DNA of 6,398 nt from JAYRWN01 sp041917975 (GTDB lineage Bacteria > Bacteroidota > Bacteroidia > Chitinophagales > Saprospiraceae). The translations under genes were made by a program, and so were the position numbers. The notes below the pieces were generated by a model. That model saw nothing but the letters and a program-made list of their open reading frames with translations, ran no database searches and had not been told where the DNA came from. Positions 1 through 6,398 of the stretch are shown here, one piece after another (positions within the stretch are counted from its first letter, which is position 1; every line of letters starts with the position of its first letter). The stretch is taken from contig JAYRWN010000296.1 in NCBI GenBank assembly GCA_041917975.1, positions 1 to 6,398 on the forward strand, in the 5' to 3' direction.

Positions 1-650
1 ACAAACTTTTGGCCATCCTCCGTACCGGCGATGGAGGCATTCATTTCGGTAAGAAAAGGACCTGGGCAGATGGCGTTGACCTGGATATTAAAGGGTGCGA
101 GCTCCAGGGCCAGGGTTTTGGTTAGTTGAACCACGGCGCCTTTGCTGGAGGCATAGGGCGTGCGGTTGGCGAGGCCCACCAGGCCCAATGTGCTCCCAAG
201 GTTAATGATTTTACCGCTTCGTTGTTGTTTCATCACCGGGGTAGCCGCCCGACAACACAGCCAGGTGCCCTGCACATTGGTGGTCATTACCTGATTAAAT
301 TGTTCCAGTGAAAGTTCTTCGATAGGTCCACGGATGTTAATTCCGGCGCTATTGACCAGCACATCCAGCCGTGCAAATCGATCCAGACAGGCTTGCACCA
401 TAGCTTCAGTTTGCCGTTGGTCGGTAACGTCGGCCACAAAAGCGTGAGCCTGGATGCCGTAATCCCTGGCCAGTTCCCCGGCGGCGGTTTGCCCTTCTTC
501 ACGGTTACGGCTCACCAACATCAGCCGGCATCCGGCAGAGGCCATGGCTGCAGCCATGGCAAAACCCAGCCCTTTGGATCCACCGGTGATGATGGCCACT
601 TGCCCATGTAAATCGAATACGGCCAGGCCGGGTAATTTTTTATTGGTCAT
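1..650 (-). CDS. SDR family NAD(P)-dependent oxidoreductase, 3' end cut off by the window
   Basis: This is a classical short-chain dehydrogenase/reductase that should catalyse reversible NAD(P)-dependent oxidation of an alcohol or sugar hydroxyl in the cytoplasm. I translated it by hand: 216 residues are visible, so roughly 35-45 C-terminal residues of a usual 250-260 are missing. The Rossmann glycine motif TGGSKGLG is at 22-29, the NSAG motif at 100-103 (the usual form is NNAG), and the catalytic tetrad is intact: N125, S153, Y166 and K170 (in YASSK). PG at 196-197 follows in the usual place. K26 in the glycine loop and R48 after strand 2 suggest NADPH preference; this is inference. No signal peptide is seen. 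The ATG at 648-650 is the first after an in-frame TAA at 654-656, and no strong Shine-Dalgarno precedes it. Gluconate 5-dehydrogenase-like or 3-oxoacyl-ACP reductase-like activity are both possible; the sugar-catabolic neighbours favour the former. The family is certain, the substrate unknown. Confidence -1.
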   Translation of the reverse strand, partial: MTNKKLPGLAVFDLHGQVAIITGGSKGLGFAMAAAMASAGCRLMLVSRNREEGQTAAGELARDYGIQAHAFVADVTDQRQTEAMVQACLDRFARLDVLVNSAGINIRGPIEELSLEQFNQVMTTNVQGTWLCCRAATPVMKQQRSGKIINLGSTLGLVGLANRTPYASSKGAVVQLTKTLALELAPFNIQVNAICPGPFLTEMNASIAGTEDGQKF

Positions 651-778
651 TTCTTATGAATATCAATGAGGCGCACCTAAGTTAAGAGGATTGAGTTAAT
701 CACTTAAAAAAAATTAATGTTTTTCTAAAAGGTCCGTGCCTGCCAAAAGTGCACCTGCTAACGGATTCAGAGTAAATT
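651..778. other. Intergenic spacer between esterase and SDR genes
   Basis: This 128-bp AT-rich gap is the longest non-coding stretch in the window. Read on the minus strand it holds a short inverted repeat just after the esterase stop (5-bp arms at 733-737 and 761-765, with an alternative 4-bp pair at 736-739 and 751-754). A run of eight T (706-713) lies about 20 nt further on. The arms are short and the T run is too far away for a convincing terminator. I found no clear Bacteroidota promoter (a TTTG box spaced 17-23 nt from TAnnTTTG). The SDR may therefore be read through from upstream or use a weak promoter here. Confidence -1.
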
Positions 779-1981
779 TTATTGAATTATAAATTTTAAG
801 GTTTGTCTTGTGCCACGAGCGGAAATCATCATCCAGCGCGGCCCGGCAGGATGATATAATCGCTGACTGGATAAAAAATCATTAAAATCCTGCTGGAAGC
901 GTCCGGGCGCCGAATGGACCTGGGCCATGGTTTGACCAAACGTATTGTAAACAGTCCAGGAAATGGGCTCATAGACCAGCAGCGGATCGAGACGAACACT
1001 GCGGGGATTGATGGTAGGAAATACCTGTACAGCCGGGGTCTTTATTTCGTTAACAGGCACACTTACGTTCCGGCAAGATAATTCCTGGCAGAAAAAGTCG
1101 ATCAGGGCATCATAGAGTGCGTTACCATCATTAGTAAAGATGGCCACATGGCGGTGATTTTTTGCTTTGGAAACGGATTCGAGGAATTTGGTATGCTGAG
1201 GATGGTGGATCACATCTTGATCAGTTTGTGGGGTAAGAAATACATTGTCGTTAGCATAAAACATGGGAGGATCAGTAGCATCAATATATTTAGGCAGGTC
1301 TAATTTGGCCCGCAATTCTTTTATTGCCGGATCATCGTATTGAGCCCGATCGGTGATTTTGTACAAAACAAAATCGTCCTTAAATGCATAGGTATCCCAC
1401 CAGTTTTCACTGAGGCCTACGATGTCCGCCCATTGGGCAAAGTCCAAAGTCGATTGCGAGACGATGTGCGCTCCAGCCCGGATGCGCGTATCCTGGCGCA
1501 ATAAAGGATCCGTGGCATTAGGATTACCGCGCTGTGGATTATGCAATAACCATTGAGTAATACCACCCCCGGCAGAGGTTCCGTAAACCCCGATGCGGGC
1601 CGTATCCACAGCAAACATCTCCTGATTGGCTTTTATATAGCGGATAAGACGTTCACATTCCTGCAAAACGGTATCTACACGGGTATTTAAGGCCAGGCGG
1701 TAGTTGGCAGAAATAAACGAAATGCCTTGCTGGCGTAATAAATCCATATTAACCAGTTGCCTTCCCGTTAACAATTTGTCGCCAGACTGATAACCGCCAC
1801 CATGAAAATAAATAACCACCGGGTTTTTACCTGGTGCGGTGGTTTTAAAAAAGTCAAAGACCTGCAGCGGGGCGGGACCATATTTGACATTAGTCATGGT
1901 AGGTGTGGCATCAATTTGGGCCCACGAAGACAGGGTCAATAAAACCAGTAAAGACGTTAGAATAAAATTCGGTCGAAGCAT
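779..1981 (-). CDS. Secreted alpha/beta hydrolase (esterase-like) with putative C-terminal T9SS sorting domain
   Basis: This is a 400-residue predicted esterase of the HGGG type, related to the hormone-sensitive-lipase and carboxylesterase families, which hydrolyse ester bonds such as acyl groups on sugars. A Sec signal peptide covers residues 1-22 (hydrophobic core, then WAQ). The oxyanion motif HGGG is at 60-63, and the nucleophile elbow G-T-S-A-G at 134-138 makes S136 the nucleophile. D245 and H276 or H278 are the likely acid and base; these two are inferred from position. After about residue 318 comes a beta-rich tail with VYNTFGQ at 344-350, ending in TLKFIIQ. It resembles a T9SS type A sorting domain, although FPTINP replaces the usual YPNP. 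T9SS would place the enzyme at the cell surface or outside. C298 and C303 could form a disulfide. The ATG at 1979-1981 opens directly into the signal peptide. It follows the TIM-barrel gene by 78 bp. The fold is confident, the substrate unknown, and sorting by T9SS is likely. Confidence -1.
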   Translation of the reverse strand: MLRPNFILTSLLVLLTLSSWAQIDATPTMTNVKYGPAPLQVFDFFKTTAPGKNPVVIYFHGGGYQSGDKLLTGRQLVNMDLLRQQGISFISANYRLALNTRVDTVLQECERLIRYIKANQEMFAVDTARIGVYGTSAGGGITQWLLHNPQRGNPNATDPLLRQDTRIRAGAHIVSQSTLDFAQWADIVGLSENWWDTYAFKDDFVLYKITDRAQYDDPAIKELRAKLDLPKYIDATDPPMFYANDNVFLTPQTDQDVIHHPQHTKFLESVSKAKNHRHVAIFTNDGNALYDALIDFFCQELSCRNVSVPVNEIKTPAVQVFPTINPRSVRLDPLLVYEPISWTVYNTFGQTMAQVHSAPGRFQQDFNDFLSSQRLYHPAGPRWMMISARGTRQTLKFIIQ

Positions 1982-2059
1982 GGTGACAATTTTATATTAA
2001 AAAACCAAACACATATTCTATGCTTAGATGTCATAATTCATTTAAGATGATTCATCACA
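1982..2059. other. Intergenic spacer upstream of the esterase
   Basis: This 78-bp AT-rich gap separates the TIM-barrel gene from the esterase. On the minus strand it holds a small imperfect hairpin (2011-2023, stem 4-5 bp, loop 3) followed by a T-rich stretch (2000-2010), and an 11-bp palindrome at 2046-2056. Both are too small to call as a terminator or an operator. No well-spaced Bacteroidota promoter is evident, so read-through from the upstream genes is plausible. Confidence -1.
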
Positions 2060-3118
2060 CTAAAGTTTAACTAAATGCAGGGATTTATGGGCAAATTTCA
2101 AGCAGTTTAATACATTTTTTTCTTCAATGGCATGTTGGTCATCCGACGTTAAGTCGGCCACATAGGTCAACGGTTGTTTATTTTTTTGTACCAAATCCAG
2201 AGTTGTTTGCAGCGCTGTGGTATTTTTCTCTCCAAAGGTGGCCCAATACGTGTCCTTATGACAGGGTATTTTTAAAGGATCACGGGTGATCATCTCCAGG
2301 TTAAAGCGGATAGCCGGATTATGTTGGCGACAGATGGTTACCATTTTTTGAAGCGGGCATAAACCTTGGCCGAGCACCACCTCCGACAATAAAAAACCAT
2401 CCGGATATTGGTCTACGCCCATGTCTTTGACATGGGTGGTAAAGGCATAAGGCGCCAGGGTTTCTACAACCTGCGGCGGATCTTCCAGTAAGGCCAGATT
2501 ATTGCCAAAATCCAAAGTCACTCCCAGCAAAGGGTGATCAAATTTTTTAATCAATTCAACCAGCTCGCCCGCCAACCAGTCTTTATGGTTTTCAATAGCC
2601 AGTTTCATGTTAAACTTTTGTACGACGGGCATGGCCAAACGGATCGCGTTTAGCGACTGTTCTTTAAATGCGTTGAATTCATCCAGAGATTTGAAATTTT
2701 CGTAGCGGCGGCCGCTGAGGCAAACGGTGCGCACCACGTCACAGCCCGCTTCCCTGGCGTGCAAAATATTTTTGGCAAAATGGTCAAGGTCACCTTCCTG
2801 TTTAGGCAGGGCAATGGAAGCTTCAAAGAATAGCTTATGCTGTTCCGTATATGCACGGATCGCATGGGCCATAGCTATAGTCCAGTCGTTCACTACCGCT
2901 TGTACTCCTCCTGCACCTATCTTATGAGCGTGTGTAAGCAGTTGCATCGCATCGGTCATCGGTGGATAGGCAGCACTGGCTTGGCGGGCTTGCCAGCGAA
3001 AGGCATACGAATGGACGACAATACCCATGGAGGTTTGCAGCTTTTTATTTAACCAGGGCAGGAGGGGAGCCAGGGCGGATAAAACTGCACTTTGACGGAT
3101 AAACTGACGGCGCTGCAT
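2060..3118 (-). CDS. Sugar phosphate isomerase/epimerase-like TIM-barrel protein with Tat signal
   Basis: This 352-residue protein belongs to the xylose-isomerase-like TIM-barrel superfamily (AP_endonuc_2 type). Members isomerise, epimerise, dehydrate or cleave sugars, keto-sugars and inositols using a divalent metal. A twin-arginine signal begins with RRQFIRQ at residues 3-9, followed by a hydrophobic stretch to about 22, so the protein is probably exported folded. The four acidic or histidine residues expected for the metal site are present: E176 in LAIENH, D203 in TLDFGNN, H229 in TTHVKD and E275 in FNLEM. Length is slightly above the usual 280-320, owing to the signal and a C-terminal extension after about residue 300. 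The start follows the upstream stop by 20 bp with no Shine-Dalgarno, and its N-terminus begins the Tat signal directly. Its close spacing to the cytochrome and Gfo/Idh genes supports a shared sugar pathway. The fold and metal site are confident; the reaction is not determined. Confidence -1.
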   Translation of the reverse strand: MQRRQFIRQSAVLSALAPLLPWLNKKLQTSMGIVVHSYAFRWQARQASAAYPPMTDAMQLLTHAHKIGAGGVQAVVNDWTIAMAHAIRAYTEQHKLFFEASIALPKQEGDLDHFAKNILHAREAGCDVVRTVCLSGRRYENFKSLDEFNAFKEQSLNAIRLAMPVVQKFNMKLAIENHKDWLAGELVELIKKFDHPLLGVTLDFGNNLALLEDPPQVVETLAPYAFTTHVKDMGVDQYPDGFLLSEVVLGQGLCPLQKMVTICRQHNPAIRFNLEMITRDPLKIPCHKDTYWATFGEKNTTALQTTLDLVQKNKQPLTYVADLTSDDQHAIEEKNVLNCLKFAHKSLHLVKL

Positions 3119-3138
3119 AAAACAGATTTTGAGGTAAG

Positions 3139-5679
3139 TTAATTTATCTGGGTGGTATCGGATTTGGCGATATATTCATCGAGTTCCGGGGCAGTCCAGG
3201 GCGTAACCCGACCCTGCGTCATCACTCTGGTTATGCCCACAAGTCGCCGGGTAACCGGAGGGGATTGGTTGCCCCATTCGTTGCGAATGTAGGTGAGAAT
3301 ATCGGCGATGACATCGTCCCCTAAGGTAGAGTGTGAAGGCATGACCGGCAGTATTTCGGGCGTATCATAGATTTTTTGACCTACCTTAATAGGTCCTTCC
3401 AAGCCATGTAAAACTAACAAGGCCAGCCTTTTGGGATTGCCTACCACCCATTCGGATTGGCGCAGGGTAGGGGCAAACCTGGCGAGTCCGCTTCCGTCAT
3501 TCCCATGGCATCCGCCACAGGAGTTGACGTAGTGTTTACGCCCTCTGGACCAGGATTGACGTTCAGCATCACTGAGGCTAAAATGTCCTGAACCTGTGGT
3601 ACTCTGCTCTGGTTTGTAGCCTGGCCAAAATAATTTGCTTTTGATGTGGAGCAATTTCACCAACAGGGACGAGGTGGTGTCTAAATGTCGATACAAAGCA
3701 GGCGCACGCGATAAGCCTACCGGGTGAGTTAATTCTGCCGTAGCCATGCCGTTTACCAAGGCGTTTATTTGCCAATCCGGTTTGGTGGTGGTAAGCAAAT
3801 TTAAAAGTGACAACACATCGCCCGGGTCACTCTTTTTTAAGACACTGTGACCAAACATTTCGAGGCTGATTTCTTTGCCGGAAGAATAGGTATTCCAGGC
3901 CTTTTCAGCCAGTAGTCTTGTTAAAACCTGGTATTCATGGTTTTGCAGGCTGCTCATCAGGGCATCACGGATGAGGGGTTCTTCAGCATAGGCAAGGAAA
4001 AGTTGCCGGGCAAGTGTAATTTTTTGCTGAGAAGGCAAGGTATGCAGACTTAGTGCCATTTGTAAAATATAAGCAATCGGAGCGTCGGAAAAGGTCTGAG
4101 TTAGTTTTATAGCCAGGTTTTGCGAGAAGGCTTGATTTTCCTGAGCAATGGTCTCACCTAAGCGCAAGGCCGTGGTCCGTACTTGCAGGGCAGGGTCATC
4201 CATAAGGTTTAATAGCTTTTGGTCATCCAATTTTTTTAATCCTTCCAGGGTCCATAAGGCATGAACTCTGGCTAAAGTGGGGATCTGATCATTGGCTATC
4301 AAAGCATACAGGGTATCCGAAACATCCTCATTTCTCTCCACCATTAATTGCTGAGTTTTATCGCGGATCCAGCCGTTGGGACTTGATAAGTAAGGGATTA
4401 ATTCCAAGGAACTAAATTTTTCCAGGTTCACCACTGGGGGCGGGTACCAACCTTTTGGCACCATGCGCCAAATCCGACCAAAATGGACCGGACTTTCCAA
4501 ATGACGCTGTAGAGTCTGTTCGCGAAGATAAGGGGTCACATAGGCGCCATGCTGGATCAATCCGCGGTACATGTCGGTGATATATAAAGCGCCATCAGGG
4601 CCGGAATGGATAAAAACAGGACGAAATCGTTCATCCGTAGAGGCTAAAAATTCTTTTCCGGGATTAGGATCGTGAGCTACCACATAAAGTCCGGAGTCAC
4701 GGGTGACATTGCGTTTGATCAGATTCCCGGATGGTTCACACACAAAGACGTTGGCGTAATAGTCGGCTGGTAGTGCGTCAGCCCGGTAATAAAAGGGAGC
4801 GCACGCTGCCGTGAACTCCAGCAGACGTCCTTGTGCATCCAGGGTCCCCGGTATATACCCCCGGTTAACGGCTGGATTGGAGCGGATGGGATAAATGCGC
4901 CGGTCAGCAGTGAACCCATAATCTATGCCAGTGGTCGGCTGATGATGCGGGTTGCGATTCAGATAATTTGGCGGGATCAAATCTCCGTGTAATTGCGACC
5001 AGTTGTAATTATAAATCAGGCGTCCGGCATCATCATGGCAGATACCCCACTGGCCGCGAAATTCGGTGGAGTCTTTAATCCAGGTCTGTCGGTGATACCG
5101 GTAGCGGAAGGTAGATTTCGCCGAATAATACCAATTATCCAGACCACGCCACAGGCCATTGTCAGAATGTTCCGGCAGCCCGTTTTTTGCATAAAGGCTG
5201 TCCACTAACACTTTAGTATCAGCGATCAGGTCACCATTCAAGTCGCTGGTCATCCACAGGGCCTTGTTTTCTGCCAGTAATGCACCCCCGGAAACAGGAG
5301 CGACCGACCTGGGCATGATTAAGCTGTCCAGGTATATTATGCTGGAATCCATCAGGCCATTTCCGTCTTGATCCAAAAGAATGGATACCCGCCCTAAAGG
5401 TTCATCCTCTCCGGCCCGGTCCACATCATTCATAAAGCCGCGCATTTCTACCACCCACAACCGCCCGGCGCCGTCAAAGACGCTGAATACCGGATCCTGG
5501 ATGAGCGGTTCGGCAGCGACCAATTGTATTTCCAGGCTTTTATCCAGCTGAAAACTGGTCAAAGCCTCTTCCGGAGATCGTGGGGGTGAGGGCTCCTTTT
5601 CCGGGCGGCAAGCAAGAGCACTTATTATCAGCGGGATAGAGCACCACATGCCTTTATTGAAACTCCAATCCGCCATCAT
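3139..5679 (-). CDS. PVC-type membrane-bound dehydrogenase / cytochrome c lipoprotein
   Basis: This 846-residue protein joins three parts. Residues about 45-410 match the beta-propeller 'membrane-bound dehydrogenase' domain known from Planctomycetes, Verrucomicrobia and Bacteroidota, which is distantly related to glucose/sorbosone dehydrogenases. Landmarks are NGLWRGLDNWYY at 174-185, FVCEPSGNLIKRN at 312-324 and the FLASTDERFRPV region at 344-355. Residues about 425-680 are helical and look like HEAT-type repeats. Residues about 705-805 are a monohaem cytochrome c: CGGCH at 721-725 binds haem, and M780 in PVMP is the likely sixth ligand. Two aspartate/asparagine-rich loops (103-111 and 146-154) could bind calcium. 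The N-terminus carries a short hydrophobic stretch ending in SALAC, so C24 is probably lipidated, although A replaces the preferred L at -3. The protein probably oxidises a sugar or alcohol in the periplasm and passes electrons to its haem. Two ATGs are adjacent (5674-5679). The stop of the upstream gene is 8 bp away, so the two are cotranscribed. The substrate and the propeller's cofactor are unknown. Confidence -1.
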   Translation of the reverse strand: MMADWSFNKGMWCSIPLIISALACRPEKEPSPPRSPEEALTSFQLDKSLEIQLVAAEPLIQDPVFSVFDGAGRLWVVEMRGFMNDVDRAGEDEPLGRVSILLDQDGNGLMDSSIIYLDSLIMPRSVAPVSGGALLAENKALWMTSDLNGDLIADTKVLVDSLYAKNGLPEHSDNGLWRGLDNWYYSAKSTFRYRYHRQTWIKDSTEFRGQWGICHDDAGRLIYNYNWSQLHGDLIPPNYLNRNPHHQPTTGIDYGFTADRRIYPIRSNPAVNRGYIPGTLDAQGRLLEFTAACAPFYYRADALPADYYANVFVCEPSGNLIKRNVTRDSGLYVVAHDPNPGKEFLASTDERFRPVFIHSGPDGALYITDMYRGLIQHGAYVTPYLREQTLQRHLESPVHFGRIWRMVPKGWYPPPVVNLEKFSSLELIPYLSSPNGWIRDKTQQLMVERNEDVSDTLYALIANDQIPTLARVHALWTLEGLKKLDDQKLLNLMDDPALQVRTTALRLGETIAQENQAFSQNLAIKLTQTFSDAPIAYILQMALSLHTLPSQQKITLARQLFLAYAEEPLIRDALMSSLQNHEYQVLTRLLAEKAWNTYSSGKEISLEMFGHSVLKKSDPGDVLSLLNLLTTTKPDWQINALVNGMATAELTHPVGLSRAPALYRHLDTTSSLLVKLLHIKSKLFWPGYKPEQSTTGSGHFSLSDAERQSWSRGRKHYVNSCGGCHGNDGSGLARFAPTLRQSEWVVGNPKRLALLVLHGLEGPIKVGQKIYDTPEILPVMPSHSTLGDDVIADILTYIRNEWGNQSPPVTRRLVGITRVMTQGRVTPWTAPELDEYIAKSDTTQIN

Positions 5680-5687
5680 CCTCGAGG
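5680..5687 (-). promoter_or_regulatory. GAGG Shine-Dalgarno-like site touching the cytochrome gene start
   Basis: Read on the minus strand, the 8-bp gap ends in GAGG (5680-5683), directly against the first of two tandem ATGs and 3 nt from the second. Both spacings are shorter than the usual 5-9 nt. Translation is more likely coupled to termination of the Gfo/Idh gene, whose TAA at 5688-5690 is adjacent, than driven by this site alone. It does not settle which ATG is used; the choice changes one residue only. Confidence -1.
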
Positions 5688-6398
5688 TTATATTTTTGTG
5701 GGGTCAGGATGCTCCCAGGGCGCGCGATATTTACGTGCTAACCATTGAGTGGCTTGCGGATCGCCAGGGATAACTTTTTTTACCGGATCATAAGACAGTG
5801 GTCGTCCCAGCTCCATGGACAGATTGGCCAGAATACAGGCAGCGGTAGAGATGTGCCCCTCTTCAATATCCGCGACCGGCTTAGATTTCCGATCAATAGC
5901 GTCTAATAAGTCTAACATGTGCAATCTGGTGGCCGGTGCGGCATTCAGCTCGATGTTAGGTTCGCTGACATCCTCCGGATATTTTTCTTTTTCATACAAA
6001 ACATCAAAATGGATGGGGGACTGATTTTTATCGTGAGGGTAATAATCCGCCCGCAGGGTAGATCCCCACAAAGTCCCTTTCTCCCCATAAAGCGTAAATG
6101 ACCAGGGGTAGTCAGGATTATTGGGTGCACCCCAGGTACGGTGTTGCCAGACACAATTCAGCTCATCATATTCAAAAATGGCGGATTGGGTGTCAGCGAT
6201 ATTGGACTTACCTTCTTTTTGAATGTAAATTCCACCCGTGCTGGTGATTTTTTTCGGCCACCCCAGGTTAAGCATCCAGCGTACCGTGTCCAGCATATGG
6301 ACACACATGTCTCCCGTAATTCCATTGCCATACTCCATGAAGGTCCGCCACCAACGCAGGTGAGGAAGCCCATCGTAGGGTCGAAGGGGAGCGGGTCC
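5688..6398 (-). CDS. Gfo/Idh/MocA family oxidoreductase, 5' end beyond the window
   Basis: This is the C-terminal 236 residues of an NAD(P)-dependent sugar or inositol oxidoreductase. The reading frame stays open to the right edge, so the ATG at 6336-6338 is internal and not the start: the 20 preceding codons include GPAP and RPY, typical of this family. The N-terminal Rossmann domain and the family's EKP motif lie outside. In the visible fragment (numbered from its first residue) GNGITGD at 24-30 leads into H34 and D37, the conserved substrate-side motif ahead of the C-terminal alpha/beta domain. TGGIY at 54-58 and the closing helix HISTAACILANLSMELGRP at 182-200 are also typical, as is the YRAPWEHP ending. 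Whether it has a Tat or Sec signal cannot be seen here. It is followed after 8 bp by the cytochrome lipoprotein gene, which makes it the first visible gene of the operon. The family is certain, the substrate unknown. Confidence -1.
   Translation of the reverse strand, partial: GPAPLRPYDGLPHLRWWRTFMEYGNGITGDMCVHMLDTVRWMLNLGWPKKITSTGGIYIQKEGKSNIADTQSAIFEYDELNCVWQHRTWGAPNNPDYPWSFTLYGEKGTLWGSTLRADYYPHDKNQSPIHFDVLYEKEKYPEDVSEPNIELNAAPATRLHMLDLLDAIDRKSKPVADIEEGHISTAACILANLSMELGRPLSYDPVKKVIPGDPQATQWLARKYRAPWEHPDPTKI

Larger units (their letters stand above)
2060..6398 (-). other. Probable operon: Gfo/Idh, cytochrome lipoprotein, TIM barrel
   Basis: Three codirectional genes are separated by only 8 and 20 bp, with no room for promoters or terminators between them, so they should share one transcript entering from beyond the right edge. 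The esterase (78 bp further) and SDR (128 bp further) have the same orientation and may extend the unit. The promoter must lie outside this window, so regulation cannot be read. Confidence -1.

Noticed and set aside
126..611. Open frames on both strands (126-311 plus, 287-502 minus, 393-611 plus) in the left end
   Set aside because: They lie in other frames of the SDR gene, whose translation shows a complete set of family motifs. The short products have no recognisable features.
706..765. Possible terminator after the esterase gene
   Set aside because: The inverted repeat has only 4-5 bp arms and the T run begins about 20 nt beyond it, so it does not have the form of an intrinsic terminator.
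1982..2012. Bacteroidota-type promoter for the esterase
   Set aside because: A TTTG and a TAnnTTTG-like box can be found, but they are about 11 nt apart where 17-23 is expected, and the second nearly touches the ATG.
2000..2023. Small hairpin followed by a T-rich stretch downstream of the TIM-barrel gene
   Set aside because: A 4-5 bp AT-rich stem is too weak, and such structures are expected by chance in an AT-rich spacer.
2046..2056. Eleven-base palindrome with a one-base centre, as a candidate operator
   Set aside because: It is a single short copy, it lies next to the upstream stop and not at a recognisable promoter, and no regulator gene is in view.
2650..3052. Short open frames on both strands inside the TIM-barrel gene
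   Set aside because: They overlap the well-supported TIM-barrel protein and show no domain, signal or start context of their own.
5688..6338. Gfo/Idh reading frame starting at the ATG at 6336-6338
   Set aside because: The same frame is open to the window edge, and the 20 codons before this ATG encode family-typical sequence (GPAP, RPY), so the ATG is internal and the gene is partial.

Overview
This window most likely comes from a member of the Bacteroidota. The evidence is a predicted secreted esterase ending in a C-terminal domain that resembles the type IX secretion (T9SS) sorting signal, a signal peptide ending in 'WAQ', poor Shine-Dalgarno sequences before several starts, and proteins typical of the large sugar-catabolic gene sets of this phylum. 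GC content looks close to one half by eye. I cannot name a genus. Saprospiria- or Cytophagia-like environmental lineages would fit.

All five genes lie on the minus strand, so they are transcribed from the right end of the window to the left. In transcription order they are: (1) the C-terminal two thirds of a Gfo/Idh/MocA-type oxidoreductase, entering from beyond the right edge (5688-6398); (2) a large predicted lipoprotein that joins a beta-propeller 'membrane-bound dehydrogenase' domain, a helical-repeat region and a C-terminal cytochrome c domain (3139-5679); (3) a Tat-signal xylose-isomerase-like TIM-barrel protein (2060-3118); (4) a secreted alpha/beta hydrolase (esterase-like) with a putative T9SS sorting domain (779-1981); (5) a classical short-chain dehydrogenase/reductase (SDR) running off the left edge (1-650). 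The gaps between them are 8, 20, 78 and 128 bp. The first three genes are almost certainly one transcriptional unit. The last two probably continue it but could have their own promoters.

The set reads as a carbohydrate- or polyol-oxidising module. A Gfo/Idh enzyme and a TIM-barrel isomerase/epimerase/lyase would interconvert oxidised sugar intermediates. The propeller-cytochrome lipoprotein could oxidise a substrate outside the cytoplasmic membrane and pass electrons to the respiratory chain. The secreted esterase could remove acyl groups from the substrate at the cell surface. The cytoplasmic SDR would finish a redox step inside. The substrate cannot be read from the sequence.

I saw no RNA genes, mobile elements, CRISPR arrays or long repeats. 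The window is densely coding and has no gene-free stretch longer than 128 bp.
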